A stretch of 64,000 nucleotides of DNA from Ruegeria arenilitoris (lineage in GTDB: Bacteria > Pseudomonadota > Alphaproteobacteria > Rhodobacterales > Rhodobacteraceae): positions 62,001 to 126,000 of the forward strand of contig NZ_WPZO01000009.1 in assembly GCF_013031355.1 (NCBI RefSeq), given 5' to 3'. Positions 32,819 through 41,896 of this stretch are shown one piece after another. The notes below the pieces were generated by a model. That model ran no database searches. It saw nothing but the letters and a program-made list of their open reading frames with translations, and had not been told where the DNA came from. A program made the position numbers and the translations under genes. The stretch's first letter is position 1. Every line of letters begins with the position of its first letter.

Positions 32819-33628
32819 TTAGAATGCGCGAGTGAACCCGACACCATAGACGAACTGGTTGCGGTCACCGCGTTCCGAGACGATGGGACTGTCCGCAGCA
32901 TCACCCAACAGGCGACTGTACAAAAAACCGGTGCCGACTTGCCATTCCCGGCTCAGAGGTTGGATGAACACGGCACCAAAACGCAGATCACGCACACCCG
33001 AACCCGCGTCAAAGACGGGCAGCCCACTGGCCGCCGCGCCCGCAGGTGTGACAGAGAAATAGGTGCTCATATACTCGGAAGACCCAAAGGATGCCGCCGT
33101 GTACAGACCCAGTGCCGCATAGCGCCCAACCGGGACCCATCTGTTGAAATTGACGGAGATTGTATAGCCGTCGTTGTCGCCCCAAACACCATGCAAAAAG
33201 CTGGCGCCGGCTACCCACCTATTTCGGGGATCTTTGCCCACATCTTCATAGGCCACGAAAGCGCCCAGCTCGAGCGACCCGTCAACGTCCGGCAGTTTGG
33301 CGACGACATCGTCTTTCACATCCTCCCGGCCAAATCGGTACATACCAGCAGGCCCAAACCGCCAATTGCGGTTTTCCAGCAGGTTTATCCTTGCATAGCT
33401 GACCTCAAGAGCAATGTAGCGTTGTTCGCCAAATGTATAGCGCGCGATCGGAGCGGCCCCGACAGTGGTTTCATCTGCCCCGATATACTCAGGATATGGC
33501 CCGATACCGAGCCCGACATAGGACGGCAGATAGGTTGGAGCCAGCGAAAGAAACTCAGAATCCGCGGCCACTGCACTGGCAGAAAGACAGAGAAAAAGCA
33601 GGCTGCGGCTTAGTAAGGGCGTTGGCAA
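32819..33628 (-). CDS. MipA/OmpV-family outer membrane protein
   Basis: About 269 aa. A signal peptide (LLSRSLLFLCLSASAVAADS) leads into alternating beta-strand sequence and a terminal Phe (FVYGVGFTRAF), the outer-membrane beta-barrel signature. MipA/OmpV elements are YVGLGIGPYPEYIGADETTV, ISVNFNRWVPVG, and the C-terminal RNQFVYGVGFTR. The start is taken as TTG at 33628, preceded by AGAAGG and beginning the signal peptide directly. An ATG at 33712 would add 28 residues before it. Role: scaffold or small-molecule porin; unassigned here. Confidence 0.78.
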   Translation of the reverse strand: MPTPLLSRSLLFLCLSASAVAADSEFLSLAPTYLPSYVGLGIGPYPEYIGADETTVGAAPIARYTFGEQRYIALEVSYARINLLENRNWRFGPAGMYRFGREDVKDDVVAKLPDVDGSLELGAFVAYEDVGKDPRNRWVAGASFLHGVWGDNDGYTISVNFNRWVPVGRYAALGLYTAASFGSSEYMSTYFSVTPAGAAASGLPVFDAGSGVRDLRFGAVFIQPLSREWQVGTGFLYSRLLGDAADSPIVSERGDRNQFVYGVGFTRAF

Positions 33629-33852
33629 GAGGGGCCTTCTTGTAACGTGTTTGGGTCTAATTGTGTGCCCGGTGTGGTTGACGCATTGAAAAGTGTCAAC
33701 ATCTACAGCCACGACTTAGTCACTCAACCCCAATCGTAGCCCACAGACCTAACAGTGCCGCGGCAGCGACCACAGACTCCTCACAAGCTTTAACCGACGC
33801 GCTCCTCACGCCGAAATGCAGGCTTTGCCGAGTGCGCTCTGGCGCCGATGAG

Positions 33853-34650
33853 TTAGGTCTGGTGCCGTGTCTGCCAACCAACCAGACTGAAGCCCGCAAA
33901 CAGGATTGCAGCGACGCAGACAATTGAAGGGCCTGCAGGTGTGTCAAACACGTAAGCGGCCCTCAACCCGGCGATGGCGGAAACCGCACCGATCACGGCA
34001 GCGATCAAAGCCATCGTTTCCGGGGACTTTGCCAGGCTGCGCGCGGCGGCCGCTGGAATGATCAGCATGGCCGCAATCAGCAGAACGCCCACCACCTTGA
34101 TCGCCACGGCCACGGTAACGGCAAGCGCAAGCGTCAGGATCAACTGCTCGCGCTTAGGATCAAAACCACTCGCATAGGCCAGTTCCTCGTTCAATGTCGC
34201 GGTCAGCAGTTGAGACCACCGCCATGTAATCAATGCCACAACAAGAGCTGCACCGCCCCAGATCACCAACAGATCAGAGCGGGAAACCGCAAGAATATCG
34301 CCAAAGAGATACGCCATCAGGTCAATGCGAACGCCCGACAAAAACGACACCGCGACGAGGCCGAACGCAAGCGATGAATGGGCCATGACGCCCAGAAGTG
34401 TATCCATGGCGTAGCCCCGCCCGGCCAACAGGGTCACGGTCAGCGCCATGATCAACGCAACAACCAATGCGCCCGGAAAAATGGACATTTGCAGCGCCAA
34501 CGAAAGCGCTACGCCAAGGATGGCCGCATGTGCTGTTGCATCACCGAAATAGGCCATCCGGCGCCAGACGACAAAACACCCCAGAGGGGCTGCGGCAAAG
34601 GCCACGCCAACACCCGCAAGTGTGGCGCGGGTCATGAAATCATCAAGCAT
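33853..34650 (-). CDS. znuB: Zinc ABC transporter permease
   Basis: 265-aa inner-membrane protein with about eight helices, ABC-3 family. Family sequence is seen in LGCFVVWRRMAYFGDATAHA, TLLGVMAHSSLAFGLVAV and VVGVLLIAAMLIIPAAAARS. It forms the membrane channel of ZnuABC. Its ATG overlaps the znuC stop (TAATG), so the two subunits are translationally coupled. Last gene of the zur-znuC-znuB operon. Confidence 0.93.
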   Translation of the reverse strand: MLDDFMTRATLAGVGVAFAAAPLGCFVVWRRMAYFGDATAHAAILGVALSLALQMSIFPGALVVALIMALTVTLLAGRGYAMDTLLGVMAHSSLAFGLVAVSFLSGVRIDLMAYLFGDILAVSRSDLLVIWGGAALVVALITWRWSQLLTATLNEELAYASGFDPKREQLILTLALAVTVAVAIKVVGVLLIAAMLIIPAAAARSLAKSPETMALIAAVIGAVSAIAGLRAAYVFDTPAGPSIVCVAAILFAGFSLVGWQTRHQT

Positions 34651-35390
34651 TATTCTGCGGCTTCCTGAGAGTGATCACAGTGGTCGTGATCGTGGTCATG
34701 ATCATGACGGTAAAGTGCCAGCGCACCGCCAGTACCGGTGCCGAACAGCGCACGGTATTCCGGAGCCGAGGCCACAACGGCGGGGGACCCTTCGCAGCAC
34801 ACGTGGCCGTTCAGGCAGATCACCCGGTCCGAGGCACTCATGACCACATGCAATTCGTGGCTGATCATCAGAATGGCACATCCGGTTTCGCGACACACAT
34901 CTTCGATCTGGCGATAAAACGCTGCCGATCCCGGTTGATCGAGCCCCTGTGTCGCCTCGTCCAAAAGCAGAACCTCAGGCCGATTGATCAGCGCGCGCGC
35001 CAAAAGCGCCCTCTGAAACTGCCCGCCGGACAATTGTGACATCTGGCGCTGCAAAAGATCAGGCACCCCAGCCGTTTCAAGCGCCTCGGCGCAGCTCTTG
35101 CGTGAAACACGATGAGTCAGCCCCATGAAGCGCTCGACCGAAATTGGCAGGGTCGGATCAATATGCAGTTTTTGCGGAACATATCCGATCTTCAGTCCGG
35201 GCTTGCGGGACACTTTCCCGACGGATGGCTTGGTTGCACCGATGATCGCCCGCAACAGGCTGGTCTTGCCGGAACCGTTCGGGCCGACGATGGTCACGAT
35301 CTCTCCGGGCTCGATGGCCATGTCCACATGACTCAGAACGGTATTTGCGCCATAGCGCACGCTGAGGTTCTCAACGGTGATCAGGGTCAT
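34650..35390 (-). CDS. znuC: Zinc ABC transporter ATP-binding protein
   Basis: 246-aa ABC ATPase. Walker A GPNGSGKTSLLRAI, signature LSGGQFQRALLARAL, Walker B EVLLLDEATQG and the switch His in MISHELHVV. The C-terminus carries a His/Asp tail (YRHDHDHDHDHCDHSQ), a metal-binding extension often seen on ZnuC. It lies 2 nt after zur and overlaps znuB. Powers uptake of zinc delivered by ZnuA. Confidence 0.94.
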   Translation of the reverse strand: MTLITVENLSVRYGANTVLSHVDMAIEPGEIVTIVGPNGSGKTSLLRAIIGATKPSVGKVSRKPGLKIGYVPQKLHIDPTLPISVERFMGLTHRVSRKSCAEALETAGVPDLLQRQMSQLSGGQFQRALLARALINRPEVLLLDEATQGLDQPGSAAFYRQIEDVCRETGCAILMISHELHVVMSASDRVICLNGHVCCEGSPAVVASAPEYRALFGTGTGGALALYRHDHDHDHDHCDHSQEAAE

Positions 35391-35392
35391 CT

Positions 35393-35905
35393 CTACGCCT
35401 TTTTGGTGCAGTCGGGGCAGATTCCCTCGGCTTCTACAACCGTTCGCTCGATCTCGAAACCCGCCGCACGCGCCGCCGCGCCCAAAACACCTTTCGCCGG
35501 AGCGGACTGAGCCTCGGCCACCGCATCACACTTTCTGCAGATCATGAAGGCCGGGGAATGCGCAGCACCGGGATGAGAGCAGGCGACAAACGCGTTCAAA
35601 CGTTCGATCTTGTGCACGAACCCGTTCTGGACAAGGAAATCGAGCGCGCGATAGGCGACCGGAGGTTGAGATCCAAACCCTTCATCCCGCAAACGATCAA
35701 GGATGGCATAGGCGCCAAGTGCCCGATGTTCCTGTAGCAACATCTCCAGAACCTTGCGCCGAACCGGGGTCAGACGCAGCCCTTCCTCTTTGCAGCGAGC
35801 TTCCGCTGTCGCCAGCGCAGTTTCGACGCAATGTTCGTGGTCATGTTTCTGGAACCCGACCGGGGCCGTCTCGTCGACCGGTATGGGGTGCGTGTCACTT
35901 GTCAT
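35393..35905 (-). CDS. zur: Zinc uptake regulator (Fur family)
   Basis: 170-aa Fur-family repressor. DNA-binding domain about 30-95 with RLTPVRRKVLEMLLQEHRAL and YAILDRLRDEGF. The dimerisation domain holds structural-zinc Cys pairs in MICRKCDAV and GICPDCTKK and His in HEHC and HPGAAHS. It is first in the zur-znuC-znuB operon and faces znuA across 56 bp, the standard Zur layout in Rhodobacteraceae. With zinc bound it should shut off both directions. The ATG at 35905 is chosen over in-frame codons at 35920 and 36055, the latter of which would overlap znuA. Confidence 0.93.
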   Translation of the reverse strand: MTSDTHPIPVDETAPVGFQKHDHEHCVETALATAEARCKEEGLRLTPVRRKVLEMLLQEHRALGAYAILDRLRDEGFGSQPPVAYRALDFLVQNGFVHKIERLNAFVACSHPGAAHSPAFMICRKCDAVAEAQSAPAKGVLGAAARAAGFEIERTVVEAEGICPDCTKKA

Positions 35906-35915
35906 GTTATTCCAT
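35906..35915. promoter_or_regulatory. Candidate Zur element, site 1
   Basis: GTTAT-TCC-AT directly in front of the zur start, inside a rough palindrome ATGTTAT/ATATCAT (35904-35920). It shares GTTAT-N3-AT with sites at 35937 and 37234. Confidence 0.4.
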
Positions 35916-35936
35916 ATCATGTATGCGGCTCGTAAC

Positions 35937-35946
35937 GTTATAAAAT
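35937..35946. promoter_or_regulatory. Candidate Zur element, site 2
   Basis: GTTAT-AAA-AT within GTAACGTTATAAAATCAC, 16 bp before znuA, in the 56-bp gap shared with zur. Alphaproteobacterial Zur boxes are AT-rich palindromes built on GTTAT/ATAAC, so this is a reasonable but imperfect match. Confidence 0.45.
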
Positions 35947-35961
35947 CACACAGAGGGCCTG

Positions 35962-37080
35962 ATGTCCAGAAAGCTTCTCCCAGTATCGATTTCGGCCGCA
36001 CTTTTGGGTGGAACGGCCATGGCGGAAGTTCCGAACGTCGCGGTCGATATCGCACCGGTTCATTCGCTGGTGGTCCGAGTCATGGAAGGTGTTGGGACAC
36101 CTAATCTGATTGTTCCGCCCGGCGCCTCGCCGCATGAATACAACCTGCGCCCCTCGGAAGCCGCTGCATTGCAAGAGGCTGATCTGGTGTTCTGGATCGG
36201 TGAAGACCTGACGCCGTGGATGGACGGTGCAATAGATACGCTGGCCAGCGGCGCAATCGTCACCTCATTGCTGGAATCGGACGGAACGGTTCGTCTGGAC
36301 TTCCGTGAAAACGCCCTGTTCGAGGCGCATGAACATGGTGACGAAGACGACCATGGGCATGATGAACATGCTGAAGGCGAGGACCATGACGATCATGGTC
36401 ATGAGGAACATGCCGAAGACAAGGATCATGACGACCACGATCATGAAGATCACGGTCATGACGAAGAGCACGCGCATGAAGAAGAGGATCACGAAAAGCA
36501 TGACGATCATGGCCACGAAGATCACGCCGATCATGATGGGCATGATGACCATGAAGGACATGAACATGGCGACCATGATCCCCACGCTTGGCTGTCTCCG
36601 GCAAACGCAGAAACCTGGCTGAATACGATCGCGGCGCAACTGTCGGCCGCAGACCCGGACAACGCGGGCGCGTATTTTGCAAACGCTGCCGCCGCGCGCG
36701 AGGAGATGGCAGCGCTGTCCGCCGAAGTTTCCGAGACACTGGAGCCGGTTCGTGGCGGCAGTTTCATCGTGTTCCACGACGCCTACCAATATTTCGAGAA
36801 CGCGTTCGACTTCCCGGCCTCAGGCGCAATTTCAATCGGTGACGCGGCCGACCCAAGCCCGGCACGCATCGCTGAGATTCAGGGCCGCATCCGCGAAGAG
36901 GGTGTCAATTGTGTCTTGGCAGAACCGCAGTTCAACCCTGGAATTGTGGACACCGTGCTGGACGGGACCGAAGCCAAAACCGGCGTGATTGATCCGCTAG
37001 GGTCCGATCTTGAACCCGGCGCGGCGCTGTACCCGCAAGTCATCCGCAACATGGCCAAGACACTGGCCGATTGCCTTTAA
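35962..37080 (+). CDS. znuA: Periplasmic zinc-binding protein with large His-rich loop
   Basis: 372 aa, cluster A-I metal receptor. Signal peptide about 1-21. Zinc-site elements are His34 in APVHSLVVRVM, His58 in ASPHEYNLRPS, a His in DPHAWLSP/FHDAYQYFE and the C-terminal Asp in VIDPLGSDLEPGA. Between them, residues 121-208 form a low-complexity loop with 28 His and very many Asp/Glu (bases 36322-36585), much longer than the loop of most ZnuA proteins. It probably collects periplasmic zinc or senses its level. GAGGG precedes the ATG. It is transcribed away from zur-znuCB and followed by a strong hairpin. Confidence 0.94.
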   Translation: MSRKLLPVSISAALLGGTAMAEVPNVAVDIAPVHSLVVRVMEGVGTPNLIVPPGASPHEYNLRPSEAAALQEADLVFWIGEDLTPWMDGAIDTLASGAIVTSLLESDGTVRLDFRENALFEAHEHGDEDDHGHDEHAEGEDHDDHGHEEHAEDKDHDDHDHEDHGHDEEHAHEEEDHEKHDDHGHEDHADHDGHDDHEGHEHGDHDPHAWLSPANAETWLNTIAAQLSAADPDNAGAYFANAAAAREEMAALSAEVSETLEPVRGGSFIVFHDAYQYFENAFDFPASGAISIGDAADPSPARIAEIQGRIREEGVNCVLAEPQFNPGIVDTVLDGTEAKTGVIDPLGSDLEPGAALYPQVIRNMAKTLADCL

Positions 37081-37087
37081 TCCTCAC

Positions 37088-37127
37088 GATCGGCTCGGTC
37101 GAAATTGAAACATCGACCGGGCCGATC
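37088..37127. terminator. Hairpin after znuA
   Basis: GATCGGCTCGGTCGA-(10 nt)-TCGACCGGGCCGATC: 15-bp stem with a single G-U type mismatch, starting 7 nt after the znuA stop. No T-run follows, so it may end transcription weakly or protect the message 3' end. Confidence 0.6.
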
Positions 37128-37229
37128 CCTGCTTGAGACGCTGACGTCTCTGGCCGGCTTAACTCCGACAACTTTCCGAACAGGCCATAGTAATGACTTG
37201 GGCAGCTTGTGTTCTTCTCTCTCGTTTTG

Positions 37230-37245
37230 TTATGTTATCTCATAA
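37230..37245. promoter_or_regulatory. Candidate Zur element, site 3
   Basis: TTATG-TTATCT-CATAA inverted repeat that includes GTTAT-CTC-AT (37234-37243), 20 bp before the first COG0523 GTPase gene. Shared with the two elements in the zur/znuA gap, which suggests that the GTPase operon belongs to the zinc regulon. Confidence 0.5.
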
Positions 37246-37264
37246 TTAAAAATGGGAGAGAGCA

Positions 37265-38383
37265 GTGATTCCTCACACAGCCAATGGTACCGACCACACC
37301 AAAGACCGACGCGTACCGGTCACTGTTCTGACCGGCTTTCTCGGCGCCGGAAAAACGACGCTGCTGAACGCAGTTCTCTCAGGCACTTCTGCAGGCAAAA
37401 TCGCTGTCATCGTGAATGAGTTCGGTGAGGCCGGGTTGGATCACGATCTGATCGAGTCCGTCGAGGATGAGATCGTCCTGATGCAATCCGGCTGCCTATG
37501 CTGCTCCATCAGGGGCGACTTGGCAGGGACTATTGCAGATCTGATCGAGCGACGAGACGACGGGTTTCTACAGTTCGAGCGGATCGTCATCGAAACCACC
37601 GGACTTGCGGACCCTGCCCCGATTTTGCAAACGCTGTTGGTCGACCCCGAATTGGCGCGCAATACCCGCATGGACGGTTTGGTTACGCTTGTCGATGCGG
37701 CCAACGGCGCCCGGACCCTGGATGCTCAGTTCGAGGCCGTCTCGCAGGTCGCAATGGCGGACCTGATCCTTCTCAGCAAAACCGATCTGGTCACCAAGCC
37801 CGAGGCAGACGCCCTTGCTCAGCGGCTAAGCGACCTGAACCCCACCGCCCGGATCGAGCGGCCCGTGGCCGCGCAATTTGATCCAACTAAGCTCTGGGGT
37901 TTGAGCGGCCTGCGGAAGGATGTTGACCAAAGCGATGCCATTACCTGGACGACCCCTGCCCCGCCCGAAGTCGACCCGCTGGCCAACCTGTCCGGATTTT
38001 CCAAGCCAAAGGCCACACCCCGTGCGGTGACACCGCATGACACGCGGATCAGTTCCGAGTCCATTGTGCTAGACGCGCCCATCAAGGACTCCACCTTTGA
38101 CTATTGGCTGGACTCACTGATCGCGCTCAAGGGTCCGGACATTCTGCGCGTCAAAGGCATCGTATTTCTTCAGGGCATCGACGTACCGTTCGTGTTTCAC
38201 GGCGTGCAGCACATTTTCGACTCGCCCGTGCCGTTGAAAAACTGGATCGGGGACGACCGCCGCTCGCGCATCGTGGTCATCGCCCGTGATCTCAGCCGTC
38301 CCGAACTGCGGCGCAGCCTCGACATGCTGCGGGCGCATCAACCCAAGTCCGCCATGAAAGAAGAATTTCTGACCCATGACTGA
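37265..38383 (+). CDS. COG0523 G3E-family GTPase (zinc metallochaperone type), first of pair
   Basis: 372-aa P-loop GTPase. Walker [15 protein letters not shown], metal-site [12 protein letters not shown] (CxCC), switch region [18 protein letters not shown], and LSKTDLV for guanine. The C-domain follows, with [11 protein letters not shown]. The start is GTG with GGGAGAG 6 nt upstream. In zinc-limited bacteria COG0523 proteins deliver zinc to essential enzymes. The next gene overlaps its end by 8 bp and encodes a second member. Placement behind znuA and a candidate Zur site supports a zinc role; CobW (cobalt) is less likely because no cobalamin gene is near. Confidence 0.87.
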   Translation: MIPHTANGTDHTKDRRVPVTVLTGFLGAGKTTLLNAVLSGTSAGKIAVIVNEFGEAGLDHDLIESVEDEIVLMQSGCLCCSIRGDLAGTIADLIERRDDGFLQFERIVIETTGLADPAPILQTLLVDPELARNTRMDGLVTLVDAANGARTLDAQFEAVSQVAMADLILLSKTDLVTKPEADALAQRLSDLNPTARIERPVAAQFDPTKLWGLSGLRKDVDQSDAITWTTPAPPEVDPLANLSGFSKPKATPRAVTPHDTRISSESIVLDAPIKDSTFDYWLDSLIALKGPDILRVKGIVFLQGIDVPFVFHGVQHIFDSPVPLKNWIGDDRRSRIVVIARDLSRPELRRSLDMLRAHQPKSAMKEEFLTHD

Positions 38384-39590
38384 TACCCGTCTTCCCGTCA
38401 CCGTCCTGTCCGGCTTTCTCGGGGCTGGCAAAACCACACTGCTGAATCGCATTCTGAACAATCGCGAAGGTCGGCGTGTTGCCGTCATCGTCAACGATAT
38501 GTCCGAAGTGAATATCGATGCCGACCTGGTGCGCGCCGAAACCGAGCTGAGCCGCACCGATGAGACGCTGGTTGAGATGTCGAACGGCTGCATCTGCTGC
38601 ACTCTGCGCGACGACCTGCTGGACGAAGTGCGGCGGCTGGCAGCGGAAAGCCGGTTCGACTATCTGCTGATCGAGTCCACAGGTATCTCGGAACCCCTGC
38701 CGGTCGCAGCAACTTTCGACTTTCGCGACGAAGACGGGCAGAGCCTGTCGGACGTTGCCCGCCTTGATACGATGGTCACGGTCGTCGATGCGGTGAACCT
38801 ACTCAAGGACTTTTCAAGCCATGACTTCCTGCACGATCGCGGCGAAACGATGGGAGAAGGCGATGAACGCACGCTGGTTCACCTGCTGACAGACCAGATC
38901 GAATTTGCCGACGTGATTATCCTCAACAAAATCGACGTTGCCGGGCCGGAACGCACCGATGCCGCCCGCAAAATCATCCGCAGCCTGAACGCAGACGCAA
39001 AGATCATAGAAACAAACCATTCCGAGGTTGTCAGCGACGCCATTCTGGACACCGGCTTGTTCGATTTCGAAGCGGCCCACGAACATCCGATGTGGGCGAA
39101 GGAGCTGTACGGCTTTGCCGATCACGTGCCGGAAACTGAAGAATACGGCGTTGCGTCTTTTGTTTACCGCGCGCGCCAGCCGTTTGAGCCCGAAAAGATT
39201 CTGGCCCTGCTGAACGGCGACTTGCCCGGCGTGATCCGGGCAAAGGGGCATTTCTGGATTGCAACACGCCCCCATTGGGTTGCCGAGTTTTCGCTGGCCG
39301 GTGCGCTGTCAAGCGTTCAGCCGATCGGGACATGGTGGGCCTCCGTGCCCGAAACACGGTGGCCTGAACACCCCTCGGTGCTGGACTACATCAAACAGCA
39401 CTGGGCAGAGCCATGGGGCGATCGGCGGCAAGAGATTGTCTTTATCGGTGCAGGCATTGATTGGCCTGTTCTGAAATCGCGGCTCGATGCCTGCTTGCTG
39501 CCCGAGACCGTCGCGCCCAGCCCAGACGCTCTGCCCACGGACCTGCCGGACCCGTTCCCGATCTGGCGCAGGGTGGAGGATGCCGCATGA
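38376..39590 (+). CDS. COG0523 G3E-family GTPase, second of pair (YciC/ZagA-like)
   Basis: 404-aa GTPase with [49 protein letters not shown] and ILNKIDV. It is longer than its neighbour, with the C-domain [20 protein letters not shown] and GTWWAS typical of the YciC branch, which in Bacillus is Zur-controlled. The start codon lies 8 bp inside the first GTPase gene, and the stop overlaps the DUF1826 gene by 4 nt, so the whole set is tightly coupled. The two GTPases are clearly not recent duplicates: apart from motifs they differ widely. Confidence 0.88.
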   Translation: MTDTRLPVTVLSGFLGAGKTTLLNRILNNREGRRVAVIVNDMSEVNIDADLVRAETELSRTDETLVEMSNGCICCTLRDDLLDEVRRLAAESRFDYLLIESTGISEPLPVAATFDFRDEDGQSLSDVARLDTMVTVVDAVNLLKDFSSHDFLHDRGETMGEGDERTLVHLLTDQIEFADVIILNKIDVAGPERTDAARKIIRSLNADAKIIETNHSEVVSDAILDTGLFDFEAAHEHPMWAKELYGFADHVPETEEYGVASFVYRARQPFEPEKILALLNGDLPGVIRAKGHFWIATRPHWVAEFSLAGALSSVQPIGTWWASVPETRWPEHPSVLDYIKQHWAEPWGDRRQEIVFIGAGIDWPVLKSRLDACLLPETVAPSPDALPTDLPDPFPIWRRVEDAA

Positions 39591-40222
39591 AATTGGCTCC
39601 GGCAGAATTGAGGAACGCATCGGTGGGTGTCGGTGTTGTCGACACATTGGACGGGTTGGCAAAGATTGAAATGCCGGGATGTGCAGCAACTATCTGGCGG
39701 CGTCAGCTGAGTTCAGAGTTTCAGGCATGGGTCGACGCGCTTGATCCATCACAGTTGCCAACTGCGCGGCTTGTTCTGCGCCCCGGGGCCATCCCAAGTG
39801 CCATAAAGCATCTGTGCGACATCGCAGGCATGGAAGACACGGCAGAACGCCGCTGGTTCGAAAGCGATATCTCCGATATGGCAGCACAATTTGCCAAGAT
39901 GATGCGCGCGCCTTATCTGCGCCTCCGGCTGGACGCGATCAACACCAACGCATGTCGGAAGTTCCACATTGATGCCATCTATGCGCGCCTGATCTGCACC
40001 TATCGGGGCACCGGTACGCAATACGGAATTTCGACAGATGGCAAAGACCCAAAGAGGGTTTTCACCGTCCCGACCGGCGCGCCGATGGTCATGCGCGGCA
40101 CGCATTGGCCGCAGGACCCGCCAGCGGGTCTGGTACACCGCTCACCACCAATCGCGGGTACGGGAGAAACGCGTCTGGTTCTTGTTTTGGACCCGGTTTT
40201 TGACATCGAAGAGACCGACTGA
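39587..40222 (+). CDS. DUF1826 family protein
   Basis: 211 aa, no signal peptide or membrane segment. It matches the DUF1826 type with [44 protein letters not shown] and [20 protein letters not shown]. The His/Asp pattern (KFHID, and a later VHRSPP followed by an Arg) recalls the iron site of 2-oxoglutarate oxygenases, but this is only suggestive. The ATG at 39587 overlaps the GTPase stop as ATGA. DUF1826 genes are repeatedly found beside COG0523 genes; biochemical role unknown. Confidence 0.75.
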   Translation: MKLAPAELRNASVGVGVVDTLDGLAKIEMPGCAATIWRRQLSSEFQAWVDALDPSQLPTARLVLRPGAIPSAIKHLCDIAGMEDTAERRWFESDISDMAAQFAKMMRAPYLRLRLDAINTNACRKFHIDAIYARLICTYRGTGTQYGISTDGKDPKRVFTVPTGAPMVMRGTHWPQDPPAGLVHRSPPIAGTGETRLVLVLDPVFDIEETD

Positions 40223-40476
40223 TGGGCCGCAATCTCGGTCAGACAAATCTGCGGAAACGGCGCCGCCGAGAGGATCCGATGCGCGAATTTGACCGCCTTC
40301 CCCCAGTTTTGCGCGCATGGGTGGCGCAAGCCGCCCTGCCCTGGCGTCCACGCTCGGTTCTTCGCGCCTATAACAATGCACTGGCCCGAACGGGTGACCA
40401 AAGGCACGCACTGGATGAGCTTAGACGCCTCGAGTCTGTGCAATTGGCGAAAGACGCCAGAGCAATGGTCATGTGA
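40222..40476 (+). CDS. Small basic DUF6525-like protein
   Basis: 84 aa, very basic N-terminus (LRKRRRREDPMREFDRLPP) followed by LRAWVAQAALPWRPRSVLRA and a helical end. It resembles the DUF6525 family confined mostly to Rhodobacteraceae. The ATG overlaps the DUF1826 stop by 1 nt, so it is the last gene of the COG0523 operon. Possibly nucleic-acid- or ribosome-associated given its charge; no function assigned. Confidence 0.68.
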   Translation: MGRNLGQTNLRKRRRREDPMREFDRLPPVLRAWVAQAALPWRPRSVLRAYNNALARTGDQRHALDELRRLESVQLAKDARAMVM

Positions 40477-40549
40477 TCTCGACCGGTGAGTGGTGTAGCC
40501 TGCCGCCAATTTGCCTTCGGGCAGCCTTGGCGACAGACCGGAACGGGAG

Positions 40550-41500
40550 TTACAGCGCCCAGGTGACCCCGGTTTCTTTCTCGGACAAGGTCCACAGCTT
40601 TTGCGCTTGCTCAGCATCCAGAACGCTTGCCTCAAGAACGCATTCACCAACAGGGCCACCCATCTCATTGCGCTTGGTTGGACCGTAATAGGCGAACGGC
40701 TTCAGGTTCTCTTCGGTCGCGCACAGGATTTCGGGCCAGGCGCCGCGCTCGGCGGATTGGGCAAATGGCGCGGAGATGGTCAGCATGAACTTGATGAACC
40801 CTGCCGACTCCTCTTGCGCCAGCGTGGTCTTGGCCATTCCCGGGTGGCACACATGCACCGACACCGGCAGGTTTGCGGACTTTACCCGGCGCTCCAGGTC
40901 ATAGGCAAACATCATCTGCGCAAACTTGCTGTGGCAGTAGGTGACATGCGGGTTGTAGTTCTTGTCAAAGTTCATGTCGTACAGTTGCAGACGTTTCAGG
41001 CCCATCTTGTGGCCGCCGCTGCCGACGATGATGATACGGGCCTTGCTTTCCACCAGCCGGTCAAAGACCAACCGGATCAACAGGAAATGGCCATAGTGGT
41101 TGGTGCCAAGCTGGCTCTCAAAGCCATCCTTGGTGAGCTTCTGCGTTGCAACTTGAGCAATCGCGGCGTTTTCGATGAAAGCATCGATCTGGGGCACCTC
41201 GGTGAGAAGCTGCTCTGCAGCCTGCCGGACCGAAGCCAGATCGGCCAGGTCCATCAGGATGAACCGGACATCCGCATCGGCACCTACGTCCTGTTTCAGC
41301 TTTGCGATAGCAGCCTCGGATTTGGGTGCGCTGCGGTTCAGCATCACAACGGCCGCGCCCTTGGACAAAAGGATCTTGGCCGCTTCAAAACCTGCGCCGG
41401 CGTTGGCACCGGTGATCACATAAGTTTTGCCGGTCAGATCGCCGACACGCTCGGGGGTCCAGCCCTTCGGGCCGAAGGGATTTGTCTTCGCCATTGTCAT
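40550..41500 (-). CDS. Short-chain dehydrogenase, retinol-dehydrogenase-like
   Basis: 316 aa from ATG 41500 (a second ATG at 41494 is about as likely; GAAAGAG lies just upstream). Rossmann motif YVITGANAGAGFEAAKILLS, ENAAIA for the NNAG position, Ser in IIVGSGGHKMG and the catalytic pair in HVTYCHSKFAQMM, then HVCHPGMAKT. It has the layout of the extended RDH/WW-domain oxidoreductase group. An in-frame extension back to 41644 has no similarity to SDRs. It is divergent from the decayed TetR gene, which was probably once its repressor. Confidence 0.84.
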   Translation of the reverse strand: MTMAKTNPFGPKGWTPERVGDLTGKTYVITGANAGAGFEAAKILLSKGAAVVMLNRSAPKSEAAIAKLKQDVGADADVRFILMDLADLASVRQAAEQLLTEVPQIDAFIENAAIAQVATQKLTKDGFESQLGTNHYGHFLLIRLVFDRLVESKARIIIVGSGGHKMGLKRLQLYDMNFDKNYNPHVTYCHSKFAQMMFAYDLERRVKSANLPVSVHVCHPGMAKTTLAQEESAGFIKFMLTISAPFAQSAERGAWPEILCATEENLKPFAYYGPTKRNEMGGPVGECVLEASVLDAEQAQKLWTLSEKETGVTWAL

Positions 41501-41830
41501 GCTCTTTCGATTTCGGGAGGGCCGGCAGGTACACCTACCAACGCGTTTCAGTAAAGCGATTGCGTTAAGGTGCTTTTTGAAGATGGCATCCACGATCTCG
41601 ACCACCTGGGCGATATTCTTGTGGAGCTCTTTTTCCGCGGTCACACGGTCAAAACACGCCTTGGCACTGATTGCCGTGTCAGGCTCTGACCCAACGATTA
41701 TGCCGGAAGAAAAAGGTTCCTAAAGACGTTGATACCTTTGCTATTGGAGCTGACCTTGTTGACGCCTGCTGCGAAGCAGTTTTTAACATCGGAATTAACC
41801 TTCAGGGTTGACCGTCGCTTGATTTCGCTA
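41501..41830. other. 330-bp gap before the TetR pseudogene
   Basis: No supportable gene. It would contain the promoter of the leftward SDR gene; no clear -35/-10 pair was found by eye. Its right boundary abuts the AGTAAA-type palindrome. Confidence 0.4.
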
Positions 41831-41852
41831 AAGTAAATCGCACTGTTTACTT
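41831..41852. promoter_or_regulatory. AGTAAA/TTTACT palindrome, probable TetR operator
   Basis: AAGTAAA-TCGCACTG-TTTACTT: perfect 7-bp arms with an 8-nt spacer. A further half-site AGTAAAC follows at 41871-41877, just before the TetR pseudogene. It looks like an intact self-operator of the decayed regulator. Confidence 0.55.
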
Positions 41853-41896
41853 ATTGATGGCGACGACAAAAGTAAACACTTAATCTTACATTTTAA

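Noticed and set aside
36305..36622. Met/Thr/Lys-rich frame inside znuA
   Set aside because: Produced by reading the His-Asp repeat DNA out of frame; no independent support.
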